NCBI GenBank assembly: GCA_947561585.1
Contig: CANNZV010001040.1
Span: 1 to 64,000, forward strand
Length of the DNA: 64,000 nucleotides
Direction of reading: 5' to 3'
Origin: Caprella mutica
Taxonomy: Eukaryota; Arthropoda; Malacostraca; Amphipoda; Caprellidae
Position 1 is the stretch's first letter, and each line of letters begins with the position of its first letter. Under the pieces are notes generated by a model. The model had not been told where the DNA came from and ran no database searches. It was given only the letters and a program-made list of their open reading frames with translations. The position numbers and the translations under genes were made by a program. Positions 1 to 12,115 of the stretch are shown one piece after another.

Positions 1-709
1 CACATATCCTCATACATCATTTTCAACAATTCATTCTCACCATTCTCACATGCTTCTCATAATTCAACTTCGCCTTCATATCTCTGTTCTTGTATGACTT
101 GTATGACTTGTCGTCTGGAGTAGAGCTATGTAAATTAGCACTCCATAAAAGATTCTAAGTCACTTTTATCTTAGTTATTGACGTCCGGGCTTAAAACAAA
201 GTTAAAACCCCAGTTTAGGAAGATTGTGGTTGCTCATTAAAAAAAAGATTAAAACTATAAAAGCAAAAATTAAATTTCATTGTCATTGTCTAAGACTCAT
301 GGAAGACCATATTATTTATTAAAAACTAAAAAGTACATGTATACATATTATGTATACAATAGCTACAACATATATAAATAAATTCCCTCCCGTTAAAACT
401 AGCTATGTATATAAGAAAGAATTTAAAATCCTACCATCATATCACTAAAAGATAGCCTTACTCCTTTTGTTCTCTTTTCCTAAAAAAGAGAGACAAAGGA
501 AAAACTAATTCAATATTTAGTGAAAGTTTATTTTTGAATAAAAAGATACCAATTTAGTAAGTATTCTCCCTTAACTAGTAAGGAAGATCTTACATTCAGG
601 CATCATCCATCAATTTAGAAAGAAACAAAGGAAATCGCATCCATCATTTCCGCATCAGCCAGCTATAAAAGAGTAAAACCAATCAATCAAAAACCACACC
701 TACATGACT
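1..709. other. AT-rich sequence, no feature seen
   Basis: No repeat or frame stands out. It could include the 3' UTR of the candidate exon at 710-878. Confidence 0.4.
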
Positions 710-878
710 TCATGCTGCAACTGAAATAATTCTCTTCCTTTCAAGCCGGATTTTTTTCAGATATCTCTTCGATTTATTCATATCCCCACAGTCATCAAAT
801 CCCAACACATTTTGAATACTGATTATATTCATACCAAATTCCATTCTTATTTCTCTAACTTCGGGCAGAGCCTTATAT
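710..878 (-). CDS. Possible terminal coding exon, function unknown
   Basis: On the minus strand a good acceptor (TTTCCGTCTTTTAG) precedes a frame of about 56 residues that begins YKALPEVREIRMEFGM and ends KRIISVAA before a TGA at 710-712. The piece is less AT-rich than its surroundings and low in repeats. A minus-strand AATAAA lies about 180 bases beyond the stop (plus strand about 528). I do not recognise the protein. An upstream exon with a matching donor phase would be needed to support it. It could be a chance frame. Confidence 0.3.
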
Positions 879-1069
879 CTAAAAGACGGAAATGAATAAA
901 TAATCGACGTGATCATGGAGAAAGGGAGGAAGGTACTGCGGTCAAATCAGGACACAGTAACATAAAGGGTATGGTAGGTAACTAGAAGACGACGCAAAAA
1001 TATGACGTCACCAAAATGACACATATTTTATTTGTGACTCAATGTCTCATAATACCTCGTATTTGCATG

Positions 1070-1623
1070 TTAAAGGTCCCCGCCAAGCAAATTTTTTTAT
1101 TGCTTAGATCAACGAACCTAATGTTTCTTATCATTTTACTGCAAACCCCATAAAATTTGATAGTACATTTCTAATTTTATATGCTTTTAAAGATCTTTAT
1201 AATCCAAACTCTACAAAACCTTCTTTACTTCCGACTTTCTAGTTTTCAGTCTGAAGAAGAAGAATGTACACCATTTGTTTTGATAGTCAACTAAGTATTT
1301 GGTTTCATAAATCTATTTATTATTCGTTTAAATGTTTAAATTTAGATAAACTTATTTTAGAAACGTTTATATAGTTTTAGAAACAATTAATATCTTAAAA
1401 TAAACCCAAAAACGCATTGTTTTTTAAAAATCTAAATTCGAAATCAAAACAAAGAGTGTACAATCTTCTTCCTCAGCGTCAGGTAGGAGATTCGCTAGAT
1501 TATTGCTCACAGAGTATTGAAAAACTTTAAAATAATAAAATATATACTGAACCGAATTGTATGCGGTTTACGGAATGATAACGGAATGCGGTCCTTTCCC
1601 CGGAGCCTGGAAAGGACCTTTAA
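1070..1623 (+). mobile_element. Non-autonomous TTAA element, copy 1
   Basis: It is flanked by TTAA at 1070-1073 and 1620-1623, with inner ends AGGTCC and GGACCT. The interior is noncoding. Two arms (GAAGAATGTACACCATTTG and a complement near 1455) fold back. The TTAA target suggests piggyBac-type mobilisation, which is inference. A second copy lies in opposite orientation at 3485-4045. Confidence 0.75.
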
Positions 1624-2544
1624 TATCGAGAAGTTTAAAGTCAATTTATAAGTGTTTCGTGTGATATATAGTAAAAATAGCAATTGAACCTATATGGATA
1701 TAATTATAGTAGACATAGTAAAGGACCTGAAGTCTACTAATACCTTCTCAAAATTTAAAAATATTTTTATCCAATCAGCTATGAAAAGTTGTTAAATTTC
1801 TTTCATACAATTTTTTAATTCAATGTTTTTTTTTCTTGAATATTAAGCCCAATTGTTGAGGTTTACAGAGGCACGCAACCATATATACATTGTAGAAACT
1901 ATTGATTTAGATTGTTTACTGCTAATCCTTATGTATATTATGTTGTTGTAATAAAGATTTATCATCTATCATTTATCATTCAGGTTTGTTCATATAATTT
2001 TCTTCTTTCTTTTACTTATCTATAAGAAATAGGGTCTTACACATATATTATCTATAAGGAGCCTAAACCACTGTTAGTTAGCTACTAAACTCTAGTTCCT
2101 ATTAATAACAATATTATTAAGAAATAAAATAATGGAAATACATGCAATTTAACCAATGCTTAGTTAGTAATTCATAATGATAATTTTTTTATAGTAATCA
2201 CTGAGTTTAAGTAGGTATAGTCTCATGTTTCAATGTGTGCTCAGAGTCGCCAGTCTACTAGATACCTACTTTCCAAGAATAAACCTAATTAAAATATCTA
2301 AGTAATAAAAGTTTTATTTGTGGATATACTTCTATTATTAATACAAATAATAGGCAAAAAGTTTAACCATAATGATTGTTATTAACCACAATTATAAATT
2401 TTTATGTAGCATTCAATGCAATATTATATTTTCCGGTCACGCCGTGGTCATGTCAAAGTAGGTTCGATCAGTTTATTAGTTATTACCATACCCTATGTAC
2501 CCTATGTATTACTGTATCCTGAGTCAAATATATTTTACACTTAG
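1624..2544. other. AT-rich sequence, no feature seen
   Basis: No repeat, coding frame or RNA gene is recognisable. Confidence 0.4.
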
Positions 2545-2780
2545 AAAAATAAACAACTCCAACTGATGCACCCATGTGTTTCGAGGAAATTTTTCTTTCC
2601 TCATTAATTTCTTCATCATTTTAACAAGCTTATAGCTAAGACTCTGATGTTCACCGAACTGATGCGCTTTAGTGCATCCAAACTATAGTTTGATGCACAA
2701 AAGTGTCTCGCTTTGGAGACAAAGCCATAGGGCGAACTCGAAACACCTGGGTGCATCAGAATTTCTTTGAGTACAGGTAC
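2545..2780. mobile_element. Foldback element of the GATGCAC family, copy 1
   Basis: Its ends carry ACTGATGCACCCATGTGTTT and the complementary AAACACCTGGGTGCATCAG. Inside are GCATC palindromes and GTGTCTCGCTTTGGAGACA. It resembles 3083-3364 and 7159-7490. Confidence 0.6.
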
Positions 2781-3082
2781 ATTGTGTATTTCGTATGATA
2801 TACATGTAACAAAATCGTATGAATAAGTTAATAACATATAGTTCTAGGTTCCACTGAACGAACGTTAGAGCATCGAAGGCGATCAGATACCACCCTAGTT
2901 TTAACCCTAACACACAGGGTAATCATTACTGGATTCAATATAGCTATGGTTTAGTTGCATGGTTAACATATGTATGCATTCTATATTTTATCCACATATA
3001 GCAAAATCATATGTATAACACATATCAGTCATGCAAAATATCGTTCAAGCAACTTATCGTTCATGCAACATATCGTTCATGC
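2781..3082. other. Spacer with a short tandem repeat
   Basis: ATATCGTTCATGCA-like words repeat about three times at 3030-3081. Nothing else is seen. Confidence 0.45.
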
Positions 3083-3364
3083 ACTTAGAAAAATAAAAAA
3101 ATTCAACTGATGCACTCAGGTGTTTCGATTTAGCTACATGCAGGTTTTGTCTCCAAAGTGAGACACTTAAGTGCATCAAACTATAGTTTTGATGTACTTA
3201 GGTTTTTGAGGATCTTAAAAGTGCATCAGACTGATACACTTTCGAGCTGTTGAAACACCTGAGTGCATCAAAACAATAGTTTGATGGACTTAAGTGTCTC
3301 GCTTAGGAGACAAAACCTGTAGAGTTTACTCGAAACACCTCGGTGAATCAGAATTTTTCTGAGT
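3083..3364. mobile_element. Foldback element of the GATGCAC family, copy 2
   Basis: ACTGATGCACTCAGGTGTTT at the left is mirrored by AAACACCTCGGTGAATCAG at the right. The interior has several AGTGCATCA inverted repeats. Confidence 0.6.
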
Positions 3365-3484
3365 GTGATTCCAAAAAGTCTACATGGTATACATATGGTA
3401 ACTTTTGCAGGGATCATTAGAGAACAAAATATAAGTAGGACAACTACCATCAATATAAAGTATCAGCGATCAGTAAAACTGACC

Positions 3485-4045
3485 TTAAAGGTCCTCTCCA
3501 GGCTCCGGGAAAAAAATGAGTTTATCACATAATATTATAGAACCGCATACAATTTGGTTCAGCATTTATTTTATTATTTGCTTTTAAAGTTTTTTAATAC
3601 TATGTGAGCAACAATCGAGCGAATCTCCAACCTGACGCTGAGAAAGAAGATTGTACACTCTTTGTTTTGATTTCAAATTTAGATTTTTAAACAAACAATG
3701 CGTTTTTGGTTTTCTTTTAAGATATTAATTGTTTCTAAAACTATATAAACGTTTCTATTATAAGTTTATCCAAATTTAAACCTTTAAACGAATAATAAAT
3801 AGATTTATTAAACCAAATACCTAGTTGAAAATCAAAACAAATGGTGTGCATTCTTCTTCTTCAGGCTGAAAATTAGAAAGTCGGAAGAAAGTAGGTTTTG
3901 TAGAGTTTGAATTATAAAAATCTTTAAAAGCAAATAAAATTAAAAAATATGCTATCAAATTTTATGGAGTTTGCAGTAAAATGATAAGAAACATTAACCT
4001 CGTTGATTTAAGCAATAAAAAAATTTGCTTGGAGGGGACCTTTAA
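3485..4045 (-). mobile_element. Non-autonomous TTAA element, copy 2 (inverted)
   Basis: It is the reverse complement of the element at 1070-1623 along nearly its whole length. It has TTAA at 3485-3488 and 4042-4045, with the same AGGTCC/GGACCT ends. Confidence 0.75.
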
Positions 4046-4118
4046 GGTAACTTACTTTAAGAAGTAAGACTATACCTAATTAATAAATGAAAAATATATT
4101 GTTATAAAGCTCGAAATA

Positions 4119-5293
4119 CAGGGTGGCGCAAAAAAAAATAAACCCATTTTCAAACTAGATTATTTTACAAACTATTAAAGCTAGAAATTTTCTAAAAACA
4201 TCATTTCATACCTTTACTTTTTTTGCATCTATCTTGAAAATCTGTTAAAGTTAAAACAAAAAATAAACATCAGGCAGTGAATTAAAAAAAGGTAAATAAA
4301 AAGGGCTTGCGTGAGGGTGAAATATACAAAAAATCACAATAGGTATAATTCATTTCATATGTGTGTAAAAACATTAAATTATATTGTTTTCTGTATCAAA
4401 TAAAAGACAATTAAAATGTTAATAATCTTATGAAAATTTATGTTTGATATAAAATTGATATCTTTAATAAAATCAGTTCGCCGTTAGTTTGTATCTCCTA
4501 TTCGAAACCCTCAAAATGCAGCTTTCAAAAGAACAGAGTTTTTGTTGTGACAAGTTTTTGAATACTGAAATCTTTAAACATGTTGAACCTCATTTTGAAC
4601 ATAGCTTTCAGGAAAGATTTTTACCTACTATAAAACCATATTGACTTATATTAATAAGCTCAAAACCGAAGAATTTTGAACAGAAAGCGTTTTGGTCGCA
4701 GGAGAACAGAACGAACGCATGAAAACTTTAATCTTATTCATGAACTATTTATTAAGAATCCAAACATATCAATCAGAATGAATGAATTAGACATCACTAA
4801 AGACACATTTCATCGAATTGTTAAACACGATTTAAAATATCATCCTTTTAAGATGCATGTAAGGCTCGAACTCTTAGAACTGATTTATCGCACAGTCTAA
4901 ATTTTTCAAGATGGCTTCTGCAAAGAAATGCTCGTTTTGGAGAAGACATCGTGATTGGTAATGGAGAAGTATTTCCATGAATGAAACAGTCAATGAGCAA
5001 AACGTTAATTGAATGAAAAATAGCATTTAAAAAAATTTATATTACCATATGGAAAGGAATTATACCTATTCTGAAGTCTTTTTGTGTTTTTCATCCTTGC
5101 GCAAGCCCATTTTATTAAAGAAAATTCAATTCGCTGCAGAATGTTCAATTTAAATCGTAAGTTTAACAGATTTTCATAAAAGATGCAAAAAAACTATTTA
5201 AATGAAACTGTGTTTTTAGAAAATTTCCAACTTCAATATTTTGTAAAATAAACAAATTTGAAAATGGGTTTCTTTTTTTTTTGCGCCACCCTG
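4119..5293 (+). mobile_element. Mariner-like element, internally deleted, copy 1
   Basis: Terminal inverted repeats begin CAGGGTGGCGCAAAAAAA, followed by AAACCCATTTTCAAA, and TA dinucleotides flank both ends (4117-4118 and 5294-5295). At 1175 bp it has room for only a broken, partial transposase. A second copy lies at 34346-35542. Confidence 0.85.
4516..4989 (+). pseudogene. Broken mariner-like transposase, N-terminal part
   Basis: The remnant begins at an ATG reading MQLSKEQSF and continues through TEIFKHV and HFEHSFQERF. It then changes frame to GRRRTERTHENFNLIHE and HRIVKHDLKYHPFK, and changes frame again to LNFSRWLLQRNARFGEDIVI. This order fits the helix-turn-helix half of IS630-Tc1-mariner transposases of the type with a DUF4817-like N-terminus. 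The piece ends near the place where the first catalytic aspartate (an IGDE-like motif) is expected; here it reads IGNGE. The rest of the catalytic domain is missing, so this copy cannot make an active transposase. Several frameshifts and a TAA or TGA interrupt it. Confidence 0.7.
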
Positions 5294-6409
5294 TATAAAT
5301 ACTCTATTTTTAAATGATGGGTGATCAAATGCAGTGAATTCAGTAATGTACCTGAGCATTGAACATGATGGAAATATCCGTCATATGCCCCCTCACTAAG
5401 TATGGAATAGGACGTAAATTTCCGTCCTGAGTCACTAACTTGTTAAAAACATTGGCGCTAAATAGATTGAGTTGAAAATGATCTGAATTTAGAGCGGGAG
5501 TATTAAAAAATCATTTTAATTATTACCAACAGTACTATATACATAAGTAAACTGTGTTCTGTACTTGATATTATATGTTACTACAAACAAAAAAATGTAC
5601 AAGTTTATGAGTATATATAATATGTGTGTTTGTGTGTGCATTGTGCAGTGTATACATAATTTGATGTGTGAGTTTTATATATGCTATAGATTTATTTAAT
5701 AAGGGGAATATATGTGTATGAATAGTTAATAAAAGGTATATTACTTCAGTGAAGTAGCTAATAATATAATTTTAGCCATTTCATTAACTATGAAGAACCA
5801 AATTGATAATTTATTAAAAAAAAACAGATCCAAAATTATAAAGAAACTTTCTTTTTGATAAAATTCAAATATTCAAAAGTACATTCAACGGAGAGAAAAT
5901 TATGGTGGGGCCATAGAAGATTATGAGAGATAACATATTAATTTTCGACAAAATTATAACTGTTTTTCAGTGTAGAAAATAATTCTAACTATAATAAATA
6001 ATTTAATATAATAATAAATATAAATAATTCTAACTGGAAGAATATTCATTTAATAACTAATTCTACCGAATATAAATTATTGAAATAAGTAATAGGATAG
6101 AGAATCATGAGTCCATTTTAAGGTAGTTCATTTTTTTATCCCTTATCTCAGTCACTAAAAGAGGTAACGAAAGAGCTCTCGTTTATATATAATGAAACTT
6201 TAAAAGGCAAAATAATTACAATGAAACATAGCAACACGTTTGAAGAGTTATAGTGATATCAATATAATAATAACATAATATTAATATGGTATTCAATAAC
6301 AACACATTATTTAAATAAAGAACACATTTATAAGCAATATACAGTCAGAAAAAATAATATTATCTCAAACTACTGATCATTCGAATTAATGGAGGATAAT
6401 CTATACTTA
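5294..6409. other. AT-rich sequence, no feature seen
   Basis: It contains a short TG-rich stretch near 5620 and otherwise no recognisable feature. Confidence 0.4.
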
Positions 6410-6462
6410 GGGTAAGTTCCGAGTTATCGGACAGTTCCATATTTTAGATCGCATAAGAAAAC

Positions 6463-6979
6463 TAGATTACGTGCACTCGGTAGAGCGCATACCATCGTCA
6501 CCACTTATAAAAGACCTTGACCATCAAATGATACCTGAGTTATGAATGACCTTGACTTCAACCTTTGACCCGTTCGCTTCCAAAATCTAATAAACTGCTA
6601 ACTGAATAATGATCAATCTTCCAACCAAGTTCCATGCAATTTGGTTGAACAGTTTTTGAGTTATAAATGACCTTGACCTTTGACCGGATCGCTCCCAAAA
6701 TTCTACCAGATGGTTCCTGGACATTGACCAATCGTTCAATTAAATGTCAGGCAATTTGGTTGAATTATCTTGAGTAATGGAGTTCTAAATGATCTTGACC
6801 TTGACCTTTGATCCTATTGCTCCCAAAATTCAACAAAATGGTTCCTGGACATTAACCAATCGTCCCACCAAATTTTAGGCCATTTGGTTGAATAACTTTT
6901 GAGTAATGCTAATAACAAGATGATAAATGAATATATGCCGTCTAAAATATAACCTTCTGCATTCTGCTAAGGTAACAAG
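6463..6979 (+). mobile_element. tRNA-like SINE, copy 1
   Basis: The head GTGCACTCGGTAGAGCGCAT resembles a tRNA D-arm with an A box. It is followed by about three related segments of roughly 120-140 bases, each with TGACCTTGACC, TCGCTCCCAAAAT and CAATTTGGTTGAA. The tail has AACAAGATGATAAA and ends in a CTGCTAAGGTAAC motif. I see no clear B box. Confidence 0.6.
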
Positions 6980-7158
6980 TAAAATATCTTATTTTCAATT
7001 CACTTGAATTCTTATTTATATTTATTTTGAAATATAATACAAATTTGGTACGCATTTTGTGGGTCACCCAGTATAAATTAATATATATTTAATATTATTT
7101 AACTTTCATTTTAATTATATGGGATATACTCTTTATTTATTTTATTTTATTTATTCTA

Positions 7159-7490
7159 TTGTTCACCCTATGGCTTTGGCTCCAAAGCGAGACACTTTAG
7201 TGCATCAAACAATAGTTTGGATGCACTAAATTGCATCAGTTCGATGCACTTTAGTGTCTCAGCTATAAGTTTGTAAAAATGATGAGAAAATTAAAAAGGA
7301 AAAAATAATTTCTCATCCTTTTAACCAACTTATAGCTAAGGCACTAAAGTGCATCGAACTGATGCACTTTAGTGCATCCAAAATATAGTTTGATGCACTA
7401 AAGTGTCTCGCTATAGAGACAAAGCCATAGGGTGAACTCGAAACACCTGGGTGCATCAGTTGGAGTTGTTTATTTTTCTCTGTGTACATA
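7159..7490. mobile_element. Foldback element of the GATGCAC family, copy 3
   Basis: TTCACCCTATGGCTTTGGCT and the complementary AAAGCCATAGGGTGAA bracket paired AGTGCATC motifs. AACTTATAGCTAAG pairs with AGCTATAAGTTTG inside. It lies within the composite element. Confidence 0.6.
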
Positions 7491-7609
7491 TATGTACATT
7501 ATTAAAAATCTTTTATATACAAAACTTCTGAGACATTAAAATTAATTGTAAATAAAATGTAAGATATAATATTATCAAAAATTTGGAACCGTCCGATAAC
7601 GCGGAACTT

Positions 7610-9646
7610 TCTCTGGTCAGCTAGTAACGGTTAAATTATATTTAGATGTTTTTTATAGTGTATTTGGCCTCGTCAAGTGTATATGACAAATAAAATAATT
7701 GTGGACATTCTATAGAAGAATTTCAATCGCAGTTCTCGGACACTCTAAGTAGTCGGAAAATGGGCCATTGTATCATAAGCCATTAAATCCTATCATGACT
7801 TGTTATCTCCCACTTTCCGAGTACTGACAATGTACGAGTACTTTGTTCCTTCACATTATTAATGGAATATTAATATTATCTGTTTAACTCTGATTCTTAA
7901 TTTATTCTTTCTTATTTCATCATTCTAATTCAATTATTCCTATTTAATTTTACTTATTAAATTTTTCTGATGTAATTATTCCAATTTAATTATTATAATT
8001 TGAAATTTAATTATAGTAAGTTAATTTTTTAAATTTAATTATTTTTATTTCCTTTTATAATGATAATTTGATTTTTCTAATTTATATATTTTAATTCAAT
8101 TATCCTTATTCAGTTATTCTAATTTAATTGTTCTAATTTAATTGTTAGTATATTTATTTGTTTTACTACTAATAAAATAATGAACCTAAAATGACTTAGA
8201 AATGGTTTAACTCCGTACATTTTTTCCAAGAACTGTGAGTTGATAAAAAGCGGATCAAATTCCCTATCAGTTTTATGAGTTTTTCCATCTTGAGATGAAG
8301 TGAAGATCCGAATCGTTTCTAATAAAAATAGAATGTCCCTTAAAAATAATTGAATTGGTTAGTAAGGAATAGGAAATGTGTTTCAAACAGATTGAATTTT
8401 TTATATGAAAATATAATACGTATTTTTATACGAGAAATTTAAGGAAAAATCAAACCCAAATTAAATTATCAATTTTTTATCATTATTTTTTTATTTTCAT
8501 GCAATTTATAGATATATTTCTTCCTAGATTAATTTCAGTTCAAAAATTCTCGTTAATTAACATCTTAAACAATAAAACCTTCGTCCTGCTGAACTAATAT
8601 AGAGTATATTATTTCTGTTCACTTTCTCCAAATCTAAAAGAGAAATAATTATGATTAATGTGAAGATAATTGTGTTATACAGAAGAAAATATCATCTAAT
8701 CTCATTTAAAGCTCTCAAGTGTAGATCCAATAGTCGGATAACATCTTATCTTTCTTATCTATACGAGTAGAGATAGCGTCTCTTCTTCTAAAAGGACCCT
8801 ATTAACTTCAGACATTGGTGACTAAATCGAATTTTCACTGAGATTACTCCTCTACGATGAAATCTCGATTACTTTTTTAAACCACATTAGAGGTGAGATT
8901 AACCAATTCCAATCAAAACTTTAATTCTTTGCGATTTGGGGAGTAAATTGAATTCTCTAATTGGATTTATTGAAGAAGATGGACAATTGTTCCATGTGAA
9001 ATTTTTGAAATGTTGGAAATATTGCAGCGTTATTTTGAGAGATATTTAAAGTTATGCACTTGCTCCAATTCTAGTCTCCATAAGCGCCAGATTCCCGTTC
9101 TAGAGTAAACAGTAAAGTCATTCACACGGAGTACCCTGTAAACAACTCCATGTGGCACTTACACATTTAGAACATGTGAATACCACGTTCACTTTTTGGA
9201 AATGGATAGCATATGTATTACAAGTGGTTTTACATGGTAATATGATAAATTACGTGTGGTTATAGGTATGGTATTCGATATGTTGCTATGAATGTGGTAA
9301 ATTATATATGGTAAACACCTATTATAAGTATGGTAATTGACATGTGGATATGATGTGGTCAATTAAACATGTAAACAATCTCTATTTAATATGGTGAGTA
9401 TTTATTTTATGATTTAAATTGCAATAACCACATGTTAGTTTCATTTTTTTTCATAATACTTAGATTAATTCAATGTGGATAAAAGATATTTATACTGTAT
9501 TGCTACATTAAAACTATTAAACCTCATGAACCTATTACATACTTATTACTTAAGAAGTTAAGATCCTTGTTATGCCATAGACAAAAAAGGAACTATTATC
9601 TAGCTATTTTCGATTGAAATGTATACTTTAGAGAGAGCACCAGTCA
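7610..9646. other. AT-rich sequence, no feature seen
   Basis: TTTAATTATTCTAATT-like low-complexity sequence lies at 7900-8160. No frame or family is recognised. Confidence 0.4.
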
Positions 9647-9794
9647 TTAGGGTGCGTTCACACTACAAGCGGAGCGGCGCGGCGCGCTCGAAAAATTAAT
9701 GTATATTTGACGCTAGCAGCACCGCTAGCGTCAAATATACATTAATTTTTCGAGCGCGTCGCGCCGCTACGCTTGTAGTGTGAACGCACCCTAA
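9647..9794. mobile_element. Near-perfect foldback MITE
   Basis: The two arms of about 70 bases begin GGGTGCGTTCACACTACAAG and end with the complement. The GC-rich inner arms contain GGCGCGGCGCGCTCG. TA flanks both ends. Tc1/mariner-type mobilisation is inference. Confidence 0.8.
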
Positions 9795-10021
9795 GACATT
9801 GGATGTGCAGAGAATTGAAGCAAAAAATCTATAAACTGAGAAAGATAACTATTTACTTAGAATAGGTAAACTGTGTAGAAAGGTTAAACCTGTAACACTG
9901 GGCTGCATTTGAAATTTTTTGTCATAAGGTAAAAGGTTTGATAGTTTACTCCAAATGTATTTTGGGTGCTGACTATATTTTTACAAAATACATTAGGAAA
10001 TGTATTCAGAATAACGGATAG

Positions 10022-10197
10022 ATGGCCATTGGGCCAATGTTGTAACAATATTGGGGCAATGTTGTAACAATATTGGGGCAATGTTGTAACGATAATGGGC
10101 CAATGTTGTAACAATATTGGGGCAATGTTGTAACAATATTGAGGCAATGTCGTAACAATATTGTTGCAATGTTGTAACAATATTGAGGCAATGTTGT
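10022..10197 (-). repeat. 22-bp minisatellite family, locus 1 (reverse orientation)
   Basis: About eight units are present. On the minus strand they read CATTGCCCCAATATTG plus TTACAA, the same unit as at 12116-13854 and 17164-18038. Confidence 0.9.
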
Positions 10198-10899
10198 TCA
10201 TAGGAGCATTGTTAAGTACCTAACGGTAAGAATCAACTCTAATTCATTGTTTATTTACCTTAATAAGTAAATAGGTACAGATACTTTTTATGATGGTTAT
10301 GCAAGTACCAGAAACTTGTTAGTAGGTTGTAATAGAACGCTTTGATTTCAAATTTGTGTAAGGGAAAGTTGCAGCTCTGGTACTTTCATAGTACTCGGAG
10401 AGTTGGTATTGATTTGCCAATCAGAAAACATTGCCTTTTAAGTGTCAGATAAGGTCATGACTCATCTTAATGACCACTAGCTCGAACTAGAAAATAACAC
10501 TTTTTCCGCTACTACTACTTATGCAATACAGTAATATAAAGGAGTATCTGTCAAAAATATATTTTAAATTAAAAAAAAATACTTGCTTCTTACTTTTGAT
10601 AATTAAATCAATACCCGTTTTATTTAATTCCCTCTGAATAACTGAATTATATTGAATTTAGTCATGAATAGGTGTGTCAATTGAACTTTTTGAAATTCTT
10701 TCTACGTTTCATCGCTTTTCATTTACCTCTAAATAGCTTTTTTCATTTAAGTAGATTTTTACGTTTAAATAGTTTTTTTGCATTCTTTCTACGGTTTCTC
10801 CGCAATTCATTGACTTTGTGGTGAAAAGCAAACCATAAATGTTACCGCAGCTCTCCATTCACTGGACTCTTTCCAACACTAAATTATTCTACCCTCCAT
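10198..10899. other. No feature seen
   Basis: AT-rich sequence without a recognisable frame. TTACGTTTAAATAG-like words repeat loosely near 10730-10770. Confidence 0.4.
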
Positions 10900-10904
10900 T
10901 CTGT

Positions 10905-11150
10905 CCATCTGTCCAGTGGAGAGATTGAGAGAACATCTCTACTGGAGAGATGAAGAGAACCTTTTTTACTGCGGAGAGGGAGAGAACATCTCTACTGGAG
11001 AGATGGAGAGAACATCTCCACAGGAGAGATGGAGAGAACCTCTCTACTGGAGAGATGGAGAGAACCTTTTTAACTGGAGAGATGGAGAGAACTTCTCTAC
11101 TGGAGAGATGGAGATAACCTTTTTTACTGGAGAGATGGAGAGAAGGTAGG
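10905..11150 (+). repeat. 26-bp minisatellite, about 9 units
   Basis: The unit core is GGAGAGATGGAGAGAACC, followed by TCTCTACT. It is purine-rich on the plus strand and some units vary. Confidence 0.9.
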
Positions 11151-12115
11151 AAGGTCTTTAAATAACACACTTTTAGTGCTATCATAAACAGGAGATAAAT
11201 CAGTTATTTTTGAAATTATATTTGAATAATATTAGATATACAAGACACATTTATATTTATATACTTTTCCATTTGAAACAAGTTTTCTATTTCTCTTCTT
11301 TTGTCTAGTTTTATTACTACTAATATTTCATTTAACAATTTGGATTAATTACTATAGACTCGAATGTTTCCTCATAATTCGCAAGAAAAACATATATAAA
11401 CAAAATAAGTTTTTTTTAATCATCTATGAAAATCCTTAGTGTATGAATATCCGTAATGGTCATTTGAAAATATTTTTTAGTCTAGTCTACGGTAATGCCT
11501 CCTAGTATTTAACTTACTTTGTAACATGAATTACCATTAAAGTATAGAATTAATTAATTGCTAGTACCTACTGTAAGTAGTAACTAGTGTACACATGACG
11601 TAAAAATAACAATATTTTTAATGCATCAAATATCAGGACTTCAGACCCTAGATCTGTGTTTACTTACAATTTTCTACTGAATTAAAATATATTTAATTTA
11701 GTTATTGTAAACATTTATTGAATAATAGTGAATAATTTAATAATATTAATTTAATTGATAATTAATTAATGATGAAGGATTCAAGCTTTCGAATATAAAA
11801 ATGTCTATTCATCGTCAGAAACAAGGATGGAAAAACCTGGACTAAGCAATTAATTTTATGCCCAATTATAATTGTATTTAAATTTCGATGATCCGTTTCG
11901 ATATTACATTTCGAAATTACTAAATATTGAAACCAAATAATAAATCTAAATAGTTCATGCCTTCATATAATTTATTTTGTTTATTTCAATATTTTGTTTG
12001 AATTATTATAATATTTTTAAGTAGCATAGGCCTATATTAAAAACAATTTTATTCTGTAACTGATGGCTGAATATACTTTTAATTTCATTTAAAGGATTTA
12101 ACATTAACAGTATCA
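11151..12115. other. AT-rich sequence with one foldback half
   Basis: Positions 11775-11857 match one arm of the foldback at 55510-55778 (CTTTCGAATATAAAAATGTC and AACCTGGACTAAGCAA). Otherwise nothing is seen. Confidence 0.45.

Larger units (their letters stand above)
6414..7609. mobile_element. Composite foldback element carrying a SINE and a GATGCAC hairpin
   Basis: The outer ends AAGTTCCGAGTTATCGGACA and the near complement (CCGTCCGATAACGCGGAACTT region) form terminal inverted repeats of about 30 bases. Inside are a tRNA-like SINE (6463-6979) and a GATGCAC-family foldback (7159-7490). No transposase is present. Confidence 0.6.
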
